Shown: one piece after another, positions 1 to 12,317 of the stretch
Layout: each line of letters begins with the position of its first letter
How positions within the stretch are numbered: position 1 is the first letter of the stretch
Origin: Haliclona indistincta
Lineage: Eukaryota; Porifera; Demospongiae; Haplosclerida; Chalinidae
Reading direction: 5' to 3'
DNA: 64,000 bases
NCBI GenBank assembly: GCA_964017065.1
Contig: OZ024787.1
Location: 188,501 to 252,500 of the forward strand
The notes under the pieces: generated by a model
What the model saw: the letters and a program-made list of their open reading frames with translations, nothing else
Told to the model about the DNA's origin: nothing
The model's database searches: none
Translations under genes and position numbers: made by a program

Positions 1-300
1 TACATCAGTGGCTGCTGTGGTTGGCTATAGCTAGTTCAGCTAGTTGCTGTTGACTGACACCTGACGTGCATTCAGCTTGTGACACAATATTGATCTTATG
101 TACAGCCACTGATGTAGGGATCTATGGTCTGTTAGCAAGTCAATCGTGTTACCATTCCATGCTTGTTCCTTGTTAGTTTACATTGTGAACCAGTGGTAGA
201 TTTCACAACCCTACATCCTTTTGATTTCGATAGAAATCTTTTTATTTTCTTTAGGGTATGTGTTTATAAAACTCTTGTATAAACAAACTTAATTTTGAAA
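1..300. repeat. fragment of dispersed repeat family R1
   Basis: This stretch carries the block 'gatctatggtctgttagc' and the terminal block 'ttttgatttcgatagaaat'. Both recur near 10.41-10.80 kb, 25.54-25.94 kb and, more diverged, 39.66-40.30 kb. At 10.4-10.8 kb the block forms an inverted repeat, so this piece looks like one end of a non-autonomous DNA element. No coding potential is seen. From 300 to about 650 I see nothing beyond AT-rich sequence. Confidence 0.7.
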
Positions 301-652
301 AACTTTATTGTCAATGAACACGTATGATATCTCAAGCCATATCTCTACTGTATCTCTATGATATTCTTATCCCTATCTCTTTCTAGCTAGAGACATTGTG
401 TTTGTTCCAATGTCTGGACCCAGCCACACAGGTTTTTACTTCTACAAAATTAATTCTGTTGAAAGTAACTGACAATCAAAAAACCAGTACATGTAATCCC
501 TTACAGTGCAGTAAGTGATCATGAATTCTACAACTGAATAATGCACCTCTTATACTGTGATGAAATTGAGACTGATCTTTCATTGCTAGAAGCGCTTCAT
601 CTGTTTGAAAACAGTGTAATATGTTAGCAATAAAATAGTCTTGAATGCATAC

Positions 653-919
653 CTAATTTTTCTTGTAAAATTTGTATCTCATTAGATTTCTCATTTGTTA
701 TTTTCTTCAACTCTAGCTCTAGTTTCTCACACTTTTCTTCAAGTCTTAACCGCTCTTCCTTTTCTGCTTCAAACTTCTGAGTTGTTATGTCCAACTCTGG
801 CTCTAGTTGCTCACACTTTTCTTCAAACCAAAAACGCTGCTTCCTTTCTGTTTCAAGCTCAAGTTTTAGAATATTTGCAACCGAACGCAGCTGTTCTTCA
901 AGCCATTGATAATCAAGTA
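653..919 (-). CDS. orphan coiled-coil exon, probably of a further array gene to the left
   Basis: A 267-nt exon sits between a good acceptor (tttttag at 920) and a donor (gtatgc, reading down from 652). It starts and ends in phase 1. It encodes about 88 residues of heptad-type Glu/Lys/Leu sequence with two copies of a motif like 'LEEKCEKLELEL', so a coiled coil is likely. It lies just downstream (in minus orientation) of the stop of Death gene A. The matching place in the second unit (about 27.94-28.11 kb) holds a decayed relative just upstream of the CARD-like gene. The simplest reading is that this is a 5' exon of another CARD-like/TRAF gene lying mostly outside the window. No function is recognised beyond the coil. 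Confidence 0.5.
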
Positions 920-1065
920 CTAAAAAATGATTATAATCACTTGCAAACTTTATATGCAACTTACAAGTTTTTTCAAACTGAAGAACAGCTGCATCATCAA
1001 AAAGAGCTTTTGATATATTATCTGTGTGAATTGTATAATTGCAATAGTATACACTTATTGTGACA

Positions 1066-4000
1066 TCACAAACCTTCATTAGGAACAATCCTCAGACCAA
1101 TCACAAGTTCCAGTACTCCTCTACTAGCCAGATACTCTGATGACAGCTGTTGAGCCTTCGCTCTCAAAGTAGAGACTAGTGAAACTGGAACTACCCAAGA
1201 GACACATATGCAGCCATAATGAATACAATCAATACAGAGTGCCTTGCTACTGGGGCCAAAGAAATGATGAACAAGCCTATTTAAATTCCTTAGTGTGTCA
1301 TTACTGGCAGTTTCATTCAGCTTTAGAGTGAGCCGTGGCTTTGCATCATTGAGACAAGTTAGTGCATCAGTGTGCAGAGTGGATTGAAATTCTTTGACAG
1401 AAGTGGTGGACAAGAAAGTATCGAGGTGTTCCTTATACTGCTGTATAGATCGTCTCACTCTGTCATTTTCAAAGTATTTACTACATGCAGTAAGTGTGTC
1501 GATATTGAAGATATGAATTTTCAACTTGGCTTTAAGCTGTTCAACAATTTCTTCAGTAGAGTGGCAATCTTTAAAAGACTGTTCATCACAGTAACCAGAC
1601 AAGAATAACTTGAGACGAGATAGTTTCTTTTTAGATAACCTGGATGTTTGCATTACTACTAGCATGTCACCATATTCTTGGTTAAGTATAAGAAGCTTTT
1701 TTGAGATCTCTTGTTTAACTGTAACTTTAATAGAACCTATAATGATAGAAGATAATTATGCACTGATATACACATGTGTAAGTATTATACCTTTACCAGT
1801 GCCAGAATGGGGAGGCACCTGCATTAGTTCCATTGGTGGTACATTCCCATCCTCTAGTTCCACTGGTGGTGCATCCCCAGGAGCAGATACAGGATTTGAA
1901 AAAGGAGGAGGCCAAGATAGCAGATAACTAATTATTATTCATTATTTTATTCAATAAAATTCATTACAATTAAAATGATGAAGGGGCATGGCAATCAATA
2001 AATAATCTATGAATTAACTCTTTAACCCTTTAATTACTAAATTATCTTGCTGAAATTTTAACCTCGTAAATGCTGACCACTTCTCTGGTGAATATCTCGT
2101 GTGTCTTTTGTGCTACTGGTCTCAAATTTGCGTCCTTTTACGCCAGTGAGTAGCCGCAATTGCCCACACTCAAGTCAGTCGATATGCCCCTCCCACTTCG
2201 AAAGTGAAGCCGATAAAGTGCAACGACCTCGTCAAATTTTGCTCAAAGTTAGTACTTCGGGGCTGGCTACTGAAAAGTACACACAGATAGCAGTGGTTTT
2301 GGTGAGTGCAAAATGTAGCCCAGATCATAGAGAATGCACAAAAATGTGTTTCCGAGCACCCTGAAGCCATAAAATGTCCAAAATTTCTTGGCAGCCATTT
2401 TGTTTCTCCTAAAATGTTGTGAATTTTGCACTGAAGCCATAGAAATGCCGTCGCCATAACGTTTAGCGCAGGGGGCGCGCCGAAAACCACTGGATTTTTA
2501 GCGGTTATTTGTATTCTTCAATTTGGCTTAATTTTGGGATATTTTAACACTTTTTGATAAAGTTATGGTGTCTGAAGTATGTATGTCGCCAAAAGGCGAC
2601 AATAGGGGTTAAAGGGTTAAGCACTAATGATGCCATTAATTTTGGCAACATATACACTTAGACACCATATCTTTATCAAAAAGTGCTAAAAATTATATTT
2701 CGGAATTAAGTTAAATTACAAATAACCGTTAAAATAATCCAGTGGTTTTTGGCATGCCCATCCACTACATGTATTGGTGACTGGCATTTCTACCGTATAG
2801 CGGGAAAATTTAGTGGTAGAAAATTTTCGCGAATTTTAGACTATTCGCAAAAATTTTATCCGCGAATGTCTTGTTTTAGTTGACAAAGATAGGGCAATAG
2901 TGCTGATTCACGAAAATATTATTCGCGAAATGTTCTATCTTGCACATTCGCAAAAAATTCCCGCTATACGGTATGTCTTCAGTGCTAATTCACAATATTT
3001 AGAAGAAAAGGCTACTGAGAAAATTTGGACATTTTATGGTTTCATAATGCTCGGAAAAATTTTTTTGCGCGTTCTCCATGACATTTTGCTCTCACCAAAA
3101 CCACTGCTATAATTATTTGTATGTACTTTTCAGTAGCCAGCCCCAAAGTACAAAGTTTGAGCAAAATTTGACGAAGTCACTGCACTTTATAGGCTTCACT
3201 TTTGAAGTGGGAGGAGCATCTTGACTGACTTGAGTGTGGGCAATTGCGGGCAAAAAAGCCGCAATATTTGAAACCAGTAGCACAAAAGACACACGAGATG
3301 TTCACGAGAGAATTGGTCAGCATTTACGAGGTTAAACTTTCAACAAGATATTTCAAAGGGTTAATTAGCCTCGTACCCAGGCCTATTGAAGAGAAGAGAT
3401 AAGGCCTGGTATCTACTGTTTGTGCATGCGCGGGTAGCGGTGGAATTCCACCTCCGCCGGTTATCATCGTACACGTTTGCAGTAAGTGATGAATATTCAT
3501 CGGTTTTCTTAGCAGTTCGTGAAGCTCACCTGTTTGCAAGCTACTCTGATGACTGTATTGTATCGTCTTTTCTTGAAGCTCTAGCACAATAGCAGAAGTA
3601 CAATTTAACAATTGAGTGCTCCTGGTAGCAGAAACGAGCGACATTGATCAACAATAGCAGCGTGAAATGTCACGCGATTAAGCACTATCACTTATGCAGG
3701 CTAATCACAAAATTATTCATCGAATCCAGAGCTAGAGCTGACGATCAAGCTGCTTCTTAGCCAGTTGTTTATAGGCCTAATAACCTAGGTGTGGCCTGAA
3801 TAACTGCTACCATGTTTTCATGACGAAGTCGGAATATTACGGTAAAATAACTGATATTTAGCGCATGCTCATGCAGTAGATACCAGGCACTTATTTCTTC
3901 TCCTCACTAGCGCCTGGGTACAAGGCTAAGGGTTAACTAAACGTGGCCGCGAAGTGGGGGAATTGCCCTCTGATTACCCCCTGAATCAGCCATTGATCCC

Positions 4001-7000
4001 TATCCTCAATCAACATTTTTAGACTATGTGTACCTTCAAATCAAAACCAGTTACAAATTGAGCATGTATTAAACTATAGCACTGACCGCATGCCCTGGGC
4101 CACCAGCACAGTAGACTAGGAACAATAATTTGCACATTTATCAGGTGATTGATGTTGCTTAATTCATGATACATGCATTGACCAAAACTGTAGCAAGGCG
4201 GCCAATACGGTTTTGACCGTACCACTTTTCACTCACTGAGCTAACCAATGTTCTTAAAGATGAGTGAAGACTTCACATACACTGACTAACTAGTAAAACG
4301 AGCGTGCAGCTGACAACTCAGTATCGGAACACCATCACCCACGGGATGGGCTCTTGGCATACTTAGTATAAGGTGCTTATGCTAATAGATCATTGGAAGA
4401 GTCTTTTTGTTAAGCGATGAACAGCATTTATTGTGCATTGCGATGTGCATTCAGAAGTTGTAACTTGCATCATTTCTGTATGTGTTTAGTGACTCATTAT
4501 GCCTCAGTGGGCGGAGCCACAGGGCATACAGTAGTCGTGTTGTCATTCAGTCATTCTGACATTCTATCATTCTAGATCTGTCAGTCAGTCTGTCGCAACA
4601 ATTTCTTGTCGCTCGCTGAAAAATAATTGTTGAAACAAGCAACACGGGTAGAAAACGATACTTGCTCGGATTTGAATTTCAAGAAGTTTGATTTTAAAGC
4701 TTAGTGCATAAGTTGCCGTGTGAATTACACACCTGGATGGCTGTTGGTTGTGATGTAGACTTCTGTGGAGACAAAATTGTCTACTGCTGGCCGCCTTACA
4801 GCTAATGAGTTCGTCTTTACTTCAGAACAGCGTGGCAGACTTGTATGTTCTTGAGTTATGGCATAATTTGCTTACCTCACGATCAATGGCTGTTGCTCGA
4901 TCTAGAGTTCTCCATAGACAAAACTATCCACAGTTGACTGCCTAGAAGCTGATCGGTTAGAAGTTCAACACAGGATAGCAGCGCATGTCTAAAGAAATTG
5001 TGTAAGCAAGCTATGCACACTAGCTATCTCGGTCGTGTGCTGTGCCGTGCTGAACATTAAAGACACGCCCAGTTGAATTAGTGGTCAGCACTGATTGGCT
5101 TCTCATTGCATAAATATTATACTGCATTTTGATTGCTGTATAGAAAGGTATAATAGCTGCAGCTTACTTGGTATGTGAAATGGTGGCATTTCATGGTGGC
5201 ATTGCACCTTTGGTTCTTTAACAACTAACACTAGTACTGTTGATTACACATAAGGCATGTCACATGTGAATGATACAGTACAAGCTGTACCATGCACTCA
5301 TTATGGCAATATACAATTAATGACAATAATGATTATTATTATGACTTGTTGTACATGCTCAAATTTTAACATCCACCGAGGCATAACCCTCACCAATGGT
5401 GCATTTTTAAATCAGGTGTCAAATTTGTGGAGTTTGTGCCTTGAAATAGTGGATTGAGTGCAAAATGTGAAGTATATGAGTTCAACCCCGTATTTGTGCG
5501 CTAGTGCAGACATACCTTCAATAGAGTCACTCAGTGTTTTCTCTCCTACAGAGTTAGATCGTAACACACCTAAAAGTGTATTCCAGGTGGTTGGCCTCTG
5601 TGGATTAGACTCCCAGTATGTGAACACATCACTAAAGCACTCAAGAGGACTGGCAAGGCGATGCATATTAATAGCATCAAGCTGACTCTGGTCTATCCCA
5701 AGAGACAAGCCCACTATTTTCCATTTGGACGGTATCTTGCTAGCTACTGTTTCCATAAACTGGGGTCGTGATACAATAGGTAAAGGGTCAGAATATGATC
5801 CTGCATGAAAAGATTTCAAGTGTAGTTATTTATTGCACAAATGCTTAGCTAACTATTTTTAACCCTTGGCGCATGTGCGAGGGTTACGGTACTTGCTGTG
5901 TCATTTAGAGTACGCCGCACTTGTGGTGTAGCCTTACATGCTACTGCTGATGGTGAGCTAGAGCCTGTGATGAAGGTGTCTGTTTTCAACAATAATGCGG
6001 CTGATCAATGTCTACCACTCACCATCTGATGCTGTCTCATATTCTTCATCAGAGTCGGAACTAGATGCTACCATAGAGCAGGTAGATGAGATACTAGCCT
6101 CACGATGATGAGGAATAGGTTCAATGACCTTGAAAGGATAAAATAACTTGTCAGTGAACACAATCTGCTTGGTGACATTTCTTCTTCAGACTGTAGCCAT
6201 GCATGGTGTTATGATTGGTAATTTAAACCCAAGTACACATGTAGCAGCAGCTGAAAGCAATGTACCATACATAGATCAAGAAATTTTTGCCGATAAAAAA
6301 TCAATATTCATCAGTTAAATTTTTGCGTTGTTTAATTTTTGTCCCTAGCTTCATGTATAATACAAATGTGTATTACGCAAGATAGATGATGAAATAAAAT
6401 TTTTCTAATGCTGAAAAATTTTCTAATCTACAGTAAACACAAAGAATTCATTTTTACCAAAATTGTATTATAACTTGCTACGTTTCTACTAAGATTCAGT
6501 GTAAAACATGTTGTGAGAATATGTTAACACATGTCTATAATTCGTTAGCAACTTTCAGCAAAAATTTGCAAAGCGCTAAGTGCATCTTGGAGAAAAAGTA
6601 TAGAATTTTTTGCACCAAATTTCACCGTGATGAAGTGATAGGCGAGCGCTATACTTGAAGAAGGACTGAACAGTGAATGACCCATGCCATTTATGAATAG
6701 TCTGTCTACTAGAGCAAAATGGCTTTGTCAGTCTCTTTTGCTTCACAGACAGAAGGAAACGTCAAGTGCAAAAATAATCAATTTATCTTAGCCATTGCTG
6801 TGTATGGTGAGTCCATCCTTATAATGATATTCACAATCTGTTTGCTAGTATGCTATATAAACAGCAAACCGAGAATCATATATAAACAGCAAACCGAGAA
6901 TCATATTAGAAAACCACACATAATTCAACAGCAAGTCTGGGCTAGCCCTGACATAGCCAGATAATGGAGTGTAAGGTCAATTAGGCTTCAGTACAGGGTA

Positions 7001-8434
7001 ACACTCAATAAACAAGTAGTTATTACCATTAGCTCTGTATGGAGTGCGTTAGTACTTTTATTAGACAGTAAATAATCATCATTATAATATAATAGTTCTG
7101 TGAATTTAACAAGTTGTTCGTTGCATGGAATTTGTATTGTCATAATTTGGAGGATGCTAACTCAGCTCATTTAGTTTTGCTTCCACATGACTGCACATAA
7201 CACACTCATGTAAAGCACGATACTAATAATAATGCTACATGGCTGATTTATTTTACTCTCCACAAATCTCTACTAACAAATGACCCATTCAGGCAACATA
7301 CCACTTTTGTAGTGAAATCGTCAACATTAATCAGCAATGAAATTATCAGTATTACTAACTGGGTTAAACAGTAAAATTATTCGTTGTTACACTACACTAG
7401 TGCAATATGATTTATCGTACACACCTTACTTTTGAGGCTATGACCCTTGGGCTCAGTGCATATAAATTGGATACTGTTATTATCAAAATAATTTTTATAA
7501 TGAACCACACTCCTACATGCCCTTCAAGGAGACTCAGTAATGCGTGTGACCAGAATTTGAGTAAAATGACATATACGCAATCAAAATTTAGAACATTATT
7601 TAGGTCCTAGGATAATTAGGATTTCCCTATGTTTACCAGATCAGTGGCGAAGTGGTGAATCATGTTTTGAGGGACATTATAATTATATTATCATTGCATG
7701 TGGTCTGTATAATGTAGCCAGGTGTGGCCTATATGATCAGTGGGAGTTTTGAGGGCTGGCTACCACGGCCACTGCTGAAACCACAATGCAATAGGTCAAC
7801 CACACATGAGCAGGACTGGCATGATACAAAGAGGACAGCAACAAAAGGCACAGCTAAAGTCAAGTCTTATCAGAAATTATGAATGGTGACAACGTCACAT
7901 GCAGCATCACAGAAATAATATTATTAGTGTGGTCTGTGTTTCAGAATGTTCACATCGAATAATTTGTACCTTGTAATTGTCGTTTGTGTATGATAATTAG
8001 CTATGGTGGAAACAATGACTCAATCATGATAATTAATTTTTAGGCAACCAGGCTTCTCTTATAATGCCAGTAACAATTTTTAGCATTACAATAGCAAATG
8101 GTTAGGATGCCTTTATTCAATTTCACCACATCGTCGATGCAGCTTTGTATACAGCTGCTGAATAAGTCTCAATTGCATCACAGAAGGAATTCTTGTATTT
8201 GAGTTGTATACACCCCATAAGCATTATAGCAATACTGATTACTAGTGATGAGCAAGCAATAAGAGGCAAATAGAGCATGATATTTAGCCAACAGACGAGC
8301 ATGGTAGATGCCAATACTCCATCGAGACCTAGGGCCACTCATGGTCAGTTTTAATAAACGAACTCATCAGTAGTACAGTCACTCACCGGCTTCTCCTTCT
8401 CCTTCAGCTGCATGTGCTGCACGTTCTTCGCCAT
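1066..8434 (-). CDS. Death-domain gene A (five-exon type, exon 4 disrupted)
   Basis: Minus-strand exons: 8387-8434 (ATG, MAKNVQ..., phase 0 donor gtgagt), 6023-6128 (acidic Ser linker with SSSDSDEEYE), 5516-5800 (Death domain, with IPSKWKIVGLSLGID and a Trp-containing helix), a piece starting at 4033, a piece ending at 1791, and 1066-1736 (C-terminal module, stop TGA). Death domains are six-helix adaptor folds in apoptosis and immune signalling. The last exon has a helical region, then GCICVSWVVP and a final 'GVLELVIGLRIV' segment also found in the CARD-like genes nearby. Splice phases agree with paralogue B. The exon-4 region (Pro/Asn repeats DAPPVELEDGN) is split: after IEDRD the frame leaves the paralogue and meets TAA about 60 nt on, and 2 kb of transposon separates it from the rest. 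The gene may be spliced around this, or be a pseudogene. No named orthologue is recognised. Confidence 0.7.
2022..3364. mobile_element. foldback DNA element, family R4 (ends ttaacccttt)
   Basis: The left part (about 2,022-2,600) and the right part (about 2,640-3,364) are inverted copies. Each carries the blocks 'tcgtaaatgctgacca', 'cacaaaagacac' and 'ccacactcaagtcag' or their complements. The ends read ttaacccttt... and ...aaagggttaa. Related copies lie at 23,328-23,898 and 24,141-24,752. No transposase is encoded. It sits inside exon 4 of Death gene A. A smaller element is nested at 2,791-2,973. Confidence 0.75.
2791..2973. mobile_element. nested MITE with TIR taccgtatagcggg
   Basis: The 183-bp segment begins taccgtatagcgggaa and ends with the inverse complement ttcccgctatacggta. 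Inside are palindromic, AT-rich 'attcgcgaa' blocks. It interrupts the R4 foldback element, so it inserted later. Confidence 0.75.
3366..3928. mobile_element. TAGCCTCG-family MITE, copy 1
   Basis: It starts tagcctcgtacccaggc and ends gcctgggtacaaggcta, inverted ends of about 17 bp. The flanks are agggttaat (left) and agggttaac (right), a 9-bp target duplication with one difference at the edge. No protein is encoded. It follows directly on the R4 element. Confidence 0.7.
4497..5215. mobile_element. R2 repeat (tgcctc[ag]gtgggcggagccac family)
   Basis: It starts with a short palindromic head 'tgcctcagtgggcggagcc' and contains the hallmark block 'gccaatcagtgctgacc' (here as its complement near 5,085-5,100). 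It ends near 'gcacctttggt'. Similar units are at 12,318-13,485 and 42,553-43,357. No open frame is conserved between copies, so it is treated as a non-autonomous repeat. Confidence 0.65.
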
Positions 8435-9520
8435 GTTTTCACATTCCACGCGCAGGTTTAATAACAAGCCCCGCCCCAGTTCTTTAAAAATAATTTGAAT
8501 TTGCTTTTGTCATAGATAAATACCCCATGTACAGGTATTATCTATGCTTTTGTTCAGGTTTACATGTAATTATTGTGCAGCTACATGTAGTGGTGTCTTA
8601 ACTTGCTTCTCTCTAGCCCTATACATGCATCATCATAGTTTGTGCAGCCAGAACCAGTGGCGGTTCTAGAGGGAAATGTTTGGGGGCCACAGACGGCGTG
8701 TCAACGTAGCTGATGTGCTAAGAAAGACTTGCCTGGTCACTGGTGACGGCTGCAGCATACACCGACGTCAGCTCAGCCTCAATTGGTGCACAGAAAGAAC
8801 TAGATCTATGGCAGAGCCAATAATGTGCATGTGTATAATCTTACAACAGTCAACAGTTTGCTAGAGACACAGATCAAAGGAAGTAGATGAATAAACTATT
8901 ATCATGAGCTAGCCTAGCTAGAGATGAAGGTTTTATGGCCACTCATTAGATTCTTTCTTATTGTTCAGTACATCCACTGGAATAGCCGCCATACTCACAC
9001 CTGGTGGAACTTGCAGGTATAGCCATGCAGCATCCCCTGTAATGAGAAGGAAAGATTCATAGTCAACATTGATGTCGTTATACCAGTGCGAAGGTTCTGG
9101 CTGAGAGACGAAGGTTCGCGAGAGACGTTCAGATTGTTGGTGGTGTTTATTGCAACCTGTAGGAACACAAAACATGTTTACAGACTACATAGGTACAGTG
9201 TATGGCTTGTGTGCGCTGTGTGTCTCTGTGTGCATTCATGTCTGCTTGGCATAACAAACCTGAAAGAGGCAGCTTTGAGGTGTGGTTAGGTGTTTCATCT
9301 GCAATGTCAATGACAGTTGATGAAATAAAACATAGTATTAATTAAAGGATGTACCAGTCTCAAGAGCAACACATTTTCTACGATAACAACATTGTTTTTT
9401 TTGTGCCCACTTCCTCCAAACTTTCGCATGCCTCACAAGAACCACAGTCTCCCATTGTGCATTTTGAACACTTGTTAGATCGTTTCCTCCGCCTTTTTAC
9501 AACCTGAATTTAATATATTA

Positions 9521-10800
9521 GGGAGACACGGTAGTGTCTCCCTATGTAGGGATGAACGAGAAAACAAGATGGCGGCTACATACAATGTATTAGCGTTCAA
9601 GCGCTGATATTTCGCCTGGTATTGAATTTTAGACGTCTTTAGACACTTAGATCTGCTCTCTGGCGTTGCCCCATCTTACAGTAGCAAGGAGATTGCTCGA
9701 AATTGTTACTAAAGTGACGAACCTGTAAACGGTGAAAATCGAGTTTCGTCATCTTCGTTTTCTTCTTTCTTCTTTCTTTCTTTCTTTCTTTCTTCTTTCT
9801 TCAACTCGCCTAGCGCCTTTACGCGAGCAGTGCCGAGACCAAAACATCCACGAACAGTCGTGAAATTCTCCTGGCATGTGCCTTTTGAGCTTTGTTTTTA
9901 GCGTAACGGCGATCTAAGTTCCGCGATTTCTCGATCGTGATCCATTGTCAGCTTAGTGTTAGACGCCATTATTGTGATTGCGCAATACGCACGTGACCAA
10001 TTAGCAATGGGTAGTGCACGTGACCAAGCAGCTAAAGTATCGCTGCGCCGTGTGGATGATTGGATCACTATCACGGAGAACACACACCCGGCATTTGTCT
10101 GGAGTCTTCGAAAAAACGGTAAGCTCGTGTAGGATCGCCATTCTGCACTTGCCAGATAGTTATAACCGCCGTGTAGATCTACAAGCAAGTGTGGGCGGGG
10201 CTCGTATGCACTGCATGCATGCGTAGGCGACTAGGCAGACCTGATACTAGGCAGACCTGATACTAGGCAGACCTGATATATAATTTTAGCTACAAGTTTA
10301 AGAAAAGCCATCAACAACAGGAATACTAAACTAATGGTGGAAACAAAGACTTCTCCGTACATGCATGATATTGAACTGCACTTCACTAAAAAGAAAAAAG
10401 GACACAAACAAGAAATTAAAAAGATTTCTATCGAAATCAAAAGGATGTAGTGATGAAGAAATCTACCACTGGTTCACAATGTAAACCAACAAGGAACAAG
10501 CATAGAATGGTAACACGATTGACTTGCTAACAGACCATAGATCCCTACATCTGTGGCTGATCAATATTTTGTCACAAGCTGAATTCTATTCAAAGTGTCA
10601 GTCAACAGTAAATAGCTTAACTAGCTATAGTCTGGCCACAGCAGCCACTGATGTAGGGATCTATGGTCTGTTAGCAAGTCAATCGTGTTACCATTCTATG
10701 CTTGTTCCTTGTTGGTTTACATTGTGAACCAGTGGTAGATTTCTTCATCACTACATCCTTTTGATTTCGATAGAAATCTTTTTAATTTCTTGTATCTACA
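9521..10800. mobile_element. R1 repeat, long copy
   Basis: This copy runs from 'gggagacacggtagtgtctc' (itself a small palindrome) to 'gatagaaatctttttaat'. It includes a CTTT microsatellite near 9,765-9,800. Its right end (10,412-10,575 against 10,645-10,800) is an inverted repeat with 'gatctatggtctgttagc' on both arms. A second long copy is at 24,767-25,940, and a reverse-complement copy broken by two MITEs is at about 39,655-41,660. No transposase was found. From 8,660 to 9,520 I see no supported feature. Confidence 0.7.
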
Positions 10801-11372
10801 TGTATTATGACAAACCTTTTCCACTGTCACTTGCTCCTCCTCCTGTATATTGTCTACCATCACTTGTATACTGCCCACTGTCACTTGCTCCTCTTCTTGT
10901 CTACTGTCTAACATCACTTGCTCCTTCTGTGTACTGCCTACTGTCACTTGTTTCCTCTGTACACTGTTCACCACTCCTTCATCAGCCTGTTTAAGGCTTT
11001 ATACACATGCACCATCTACACTAACAAATAGCGTGCACATACATGTACATAATAATAGTCACACGTGTTTACCTTTCTGAAAGATTCAGCTCTTTTGCCT
11101 ACTCTGTTTCGATTCACTTGAAACAGCATAGGATGGAAAGAGATCGAACCAGTTCATGCACATGAACATGTGCTGGACAACCTATCTTGCGTGTGCCTTG
11201 GAGACGTGTTCGTCCTGAAGATGCAGTTCGCTCCTTAAAATAATGCTTCCCAAATTGACAATGTAGTTTTCTTGCTGATGAAACAACGAATGGCACTCCT
11301 TTAAATGATACACAATGCCCTTCAATTGAATGACTCCAAAACACTCTTGTCTGAAATACATAGTAAAATTTA

Positions 11373-12313
11373 GTGTTGTACCTATACAGTATTTTGCCTA
11401 TACAGTACTATACCGATAGTATAGGCACACAATATCGCCGATACAAATACATAATATTATTTTTGCGTATGTGCAAAACCAAAAATGTGATCAAAATGGC
11501 TACAGGAGTCCCATTTGCATCGATTCTGTTAAAGCAGACATCGCTGTTCAAAAGAGAAACAGGGTTGTATGGAAATGCTACTGTTTTGGAATAACTTGCA
11601 GTTACTGAATTTTGAGTATTGATTTTTAAAATAAAAATTTGATTTGTATCCCACCTCGTGGGCGTATCAAAGGCACCGCCAGGGCAATATATTCCATACT
11701 GCCCCAACTGCAAGGCAATATGGAATATATTGCTGCCCTAGGGCAATATGGAATATATTGCCCTGGGCCACGATATATTGCCCGGGTGCAGATATTGTCT
11801 GAAGGAACAGACAATATCTGCGGAAAGGGCAAGTGCCCAAAAAATTTTTAACGTGGTACAGTGTTGACCACGTGGTAGAAAAAATAGTGGTAGGGCAGGC
11901 CCTACCGGAAGGTACAGAGCACTATTGCGTTCGCTTTATATACCGCTTAAGCTTCCTTATGCTAGTGGGTTCCATTGTGGTCTTTACTATAGCACGTGTG
12001 ATACTAAAAATAGCACAAGCGATACTAAAAACAGTACAATGCAGTGGGATACGCCCACGAGGTGCGATACAAACACGTTAAACAACGGTCCCTCGGGCAG
12101 TATGAAATATCCACTCGTGCAATCCAATTAGACCCCTCGGGCTGCGCCCTCGGGCTCTAATTGGATTGCCCTCGTGTATATTCCATACTGCCCTCGGACC
12201 GTTGTTTAACTAGTACATGTACTATCTACAGTAAAATTGCCTATAACCGATCCTTGCCTATAGTACAAATATAGGCGCCTATACAGATACAGATACTAGT
12301 ATAGGTACAGCAC
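11373..12313. mobile_element. composite palindromic element (ttgtacctatac ends)
   Basis: Nested symmetry is visible. The outer ends carry 'tgtacctatac' and its inverse, an inner pair is 'cacctcgtgggcgtat' near 11,651 and its complement near 12,045-12,065, and many 'gggcaatat'/'atattgccc' half-sites fill 11,685-11,830. A separate 134-bp palindrome is at 12,078-12,211. The short open frames here differ between strands and look non-coding. Confidence 0.6.
12078..12211. repeat. 134-bp near-perfect palindrome
   Basis: The arms start and end with 'gttaaacaacggtcc'/'ggaccgttgtttaac' and meet around 'ctcgggctgcgccctcggg'. It could extrude as a cruciform. It sits inside the composite element at 11,373-12,313. 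Confidence 0.8.
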
Positions 12314-12317
12314 TAGT

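Noticed and set aside
2101..3644. Several 70-105 codon frames on both strands
   Set aside because: All lie in the arms of the R4 foldback element or the adjoining MITE and mirror each other between arms.
6719..6964. Plus-strand frame with a hydrophobic segment in Death-gene A intron 1
   Set aside because: The matching region of paralogue B (33,850-34,070) breaks the frame, so it is not conserved.
8123..8338. Minus-strand hydrophobic frame between Death-gene A exons 1 and 2
   Set aside because: The paralogue at 35.55-35.70 kb does not keep the frame, and exon 1 to exon 2 joins in phase without it.
8933..9175. Minus-strand frame with a possible acceptor (cctacag) and 'WLYLQVPPGVSMAAIP'
   Set aside because: No recognised domain, no paralogous equivalent at 36.7-37 kb, and no partner exons. 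Kept only as a possibility.
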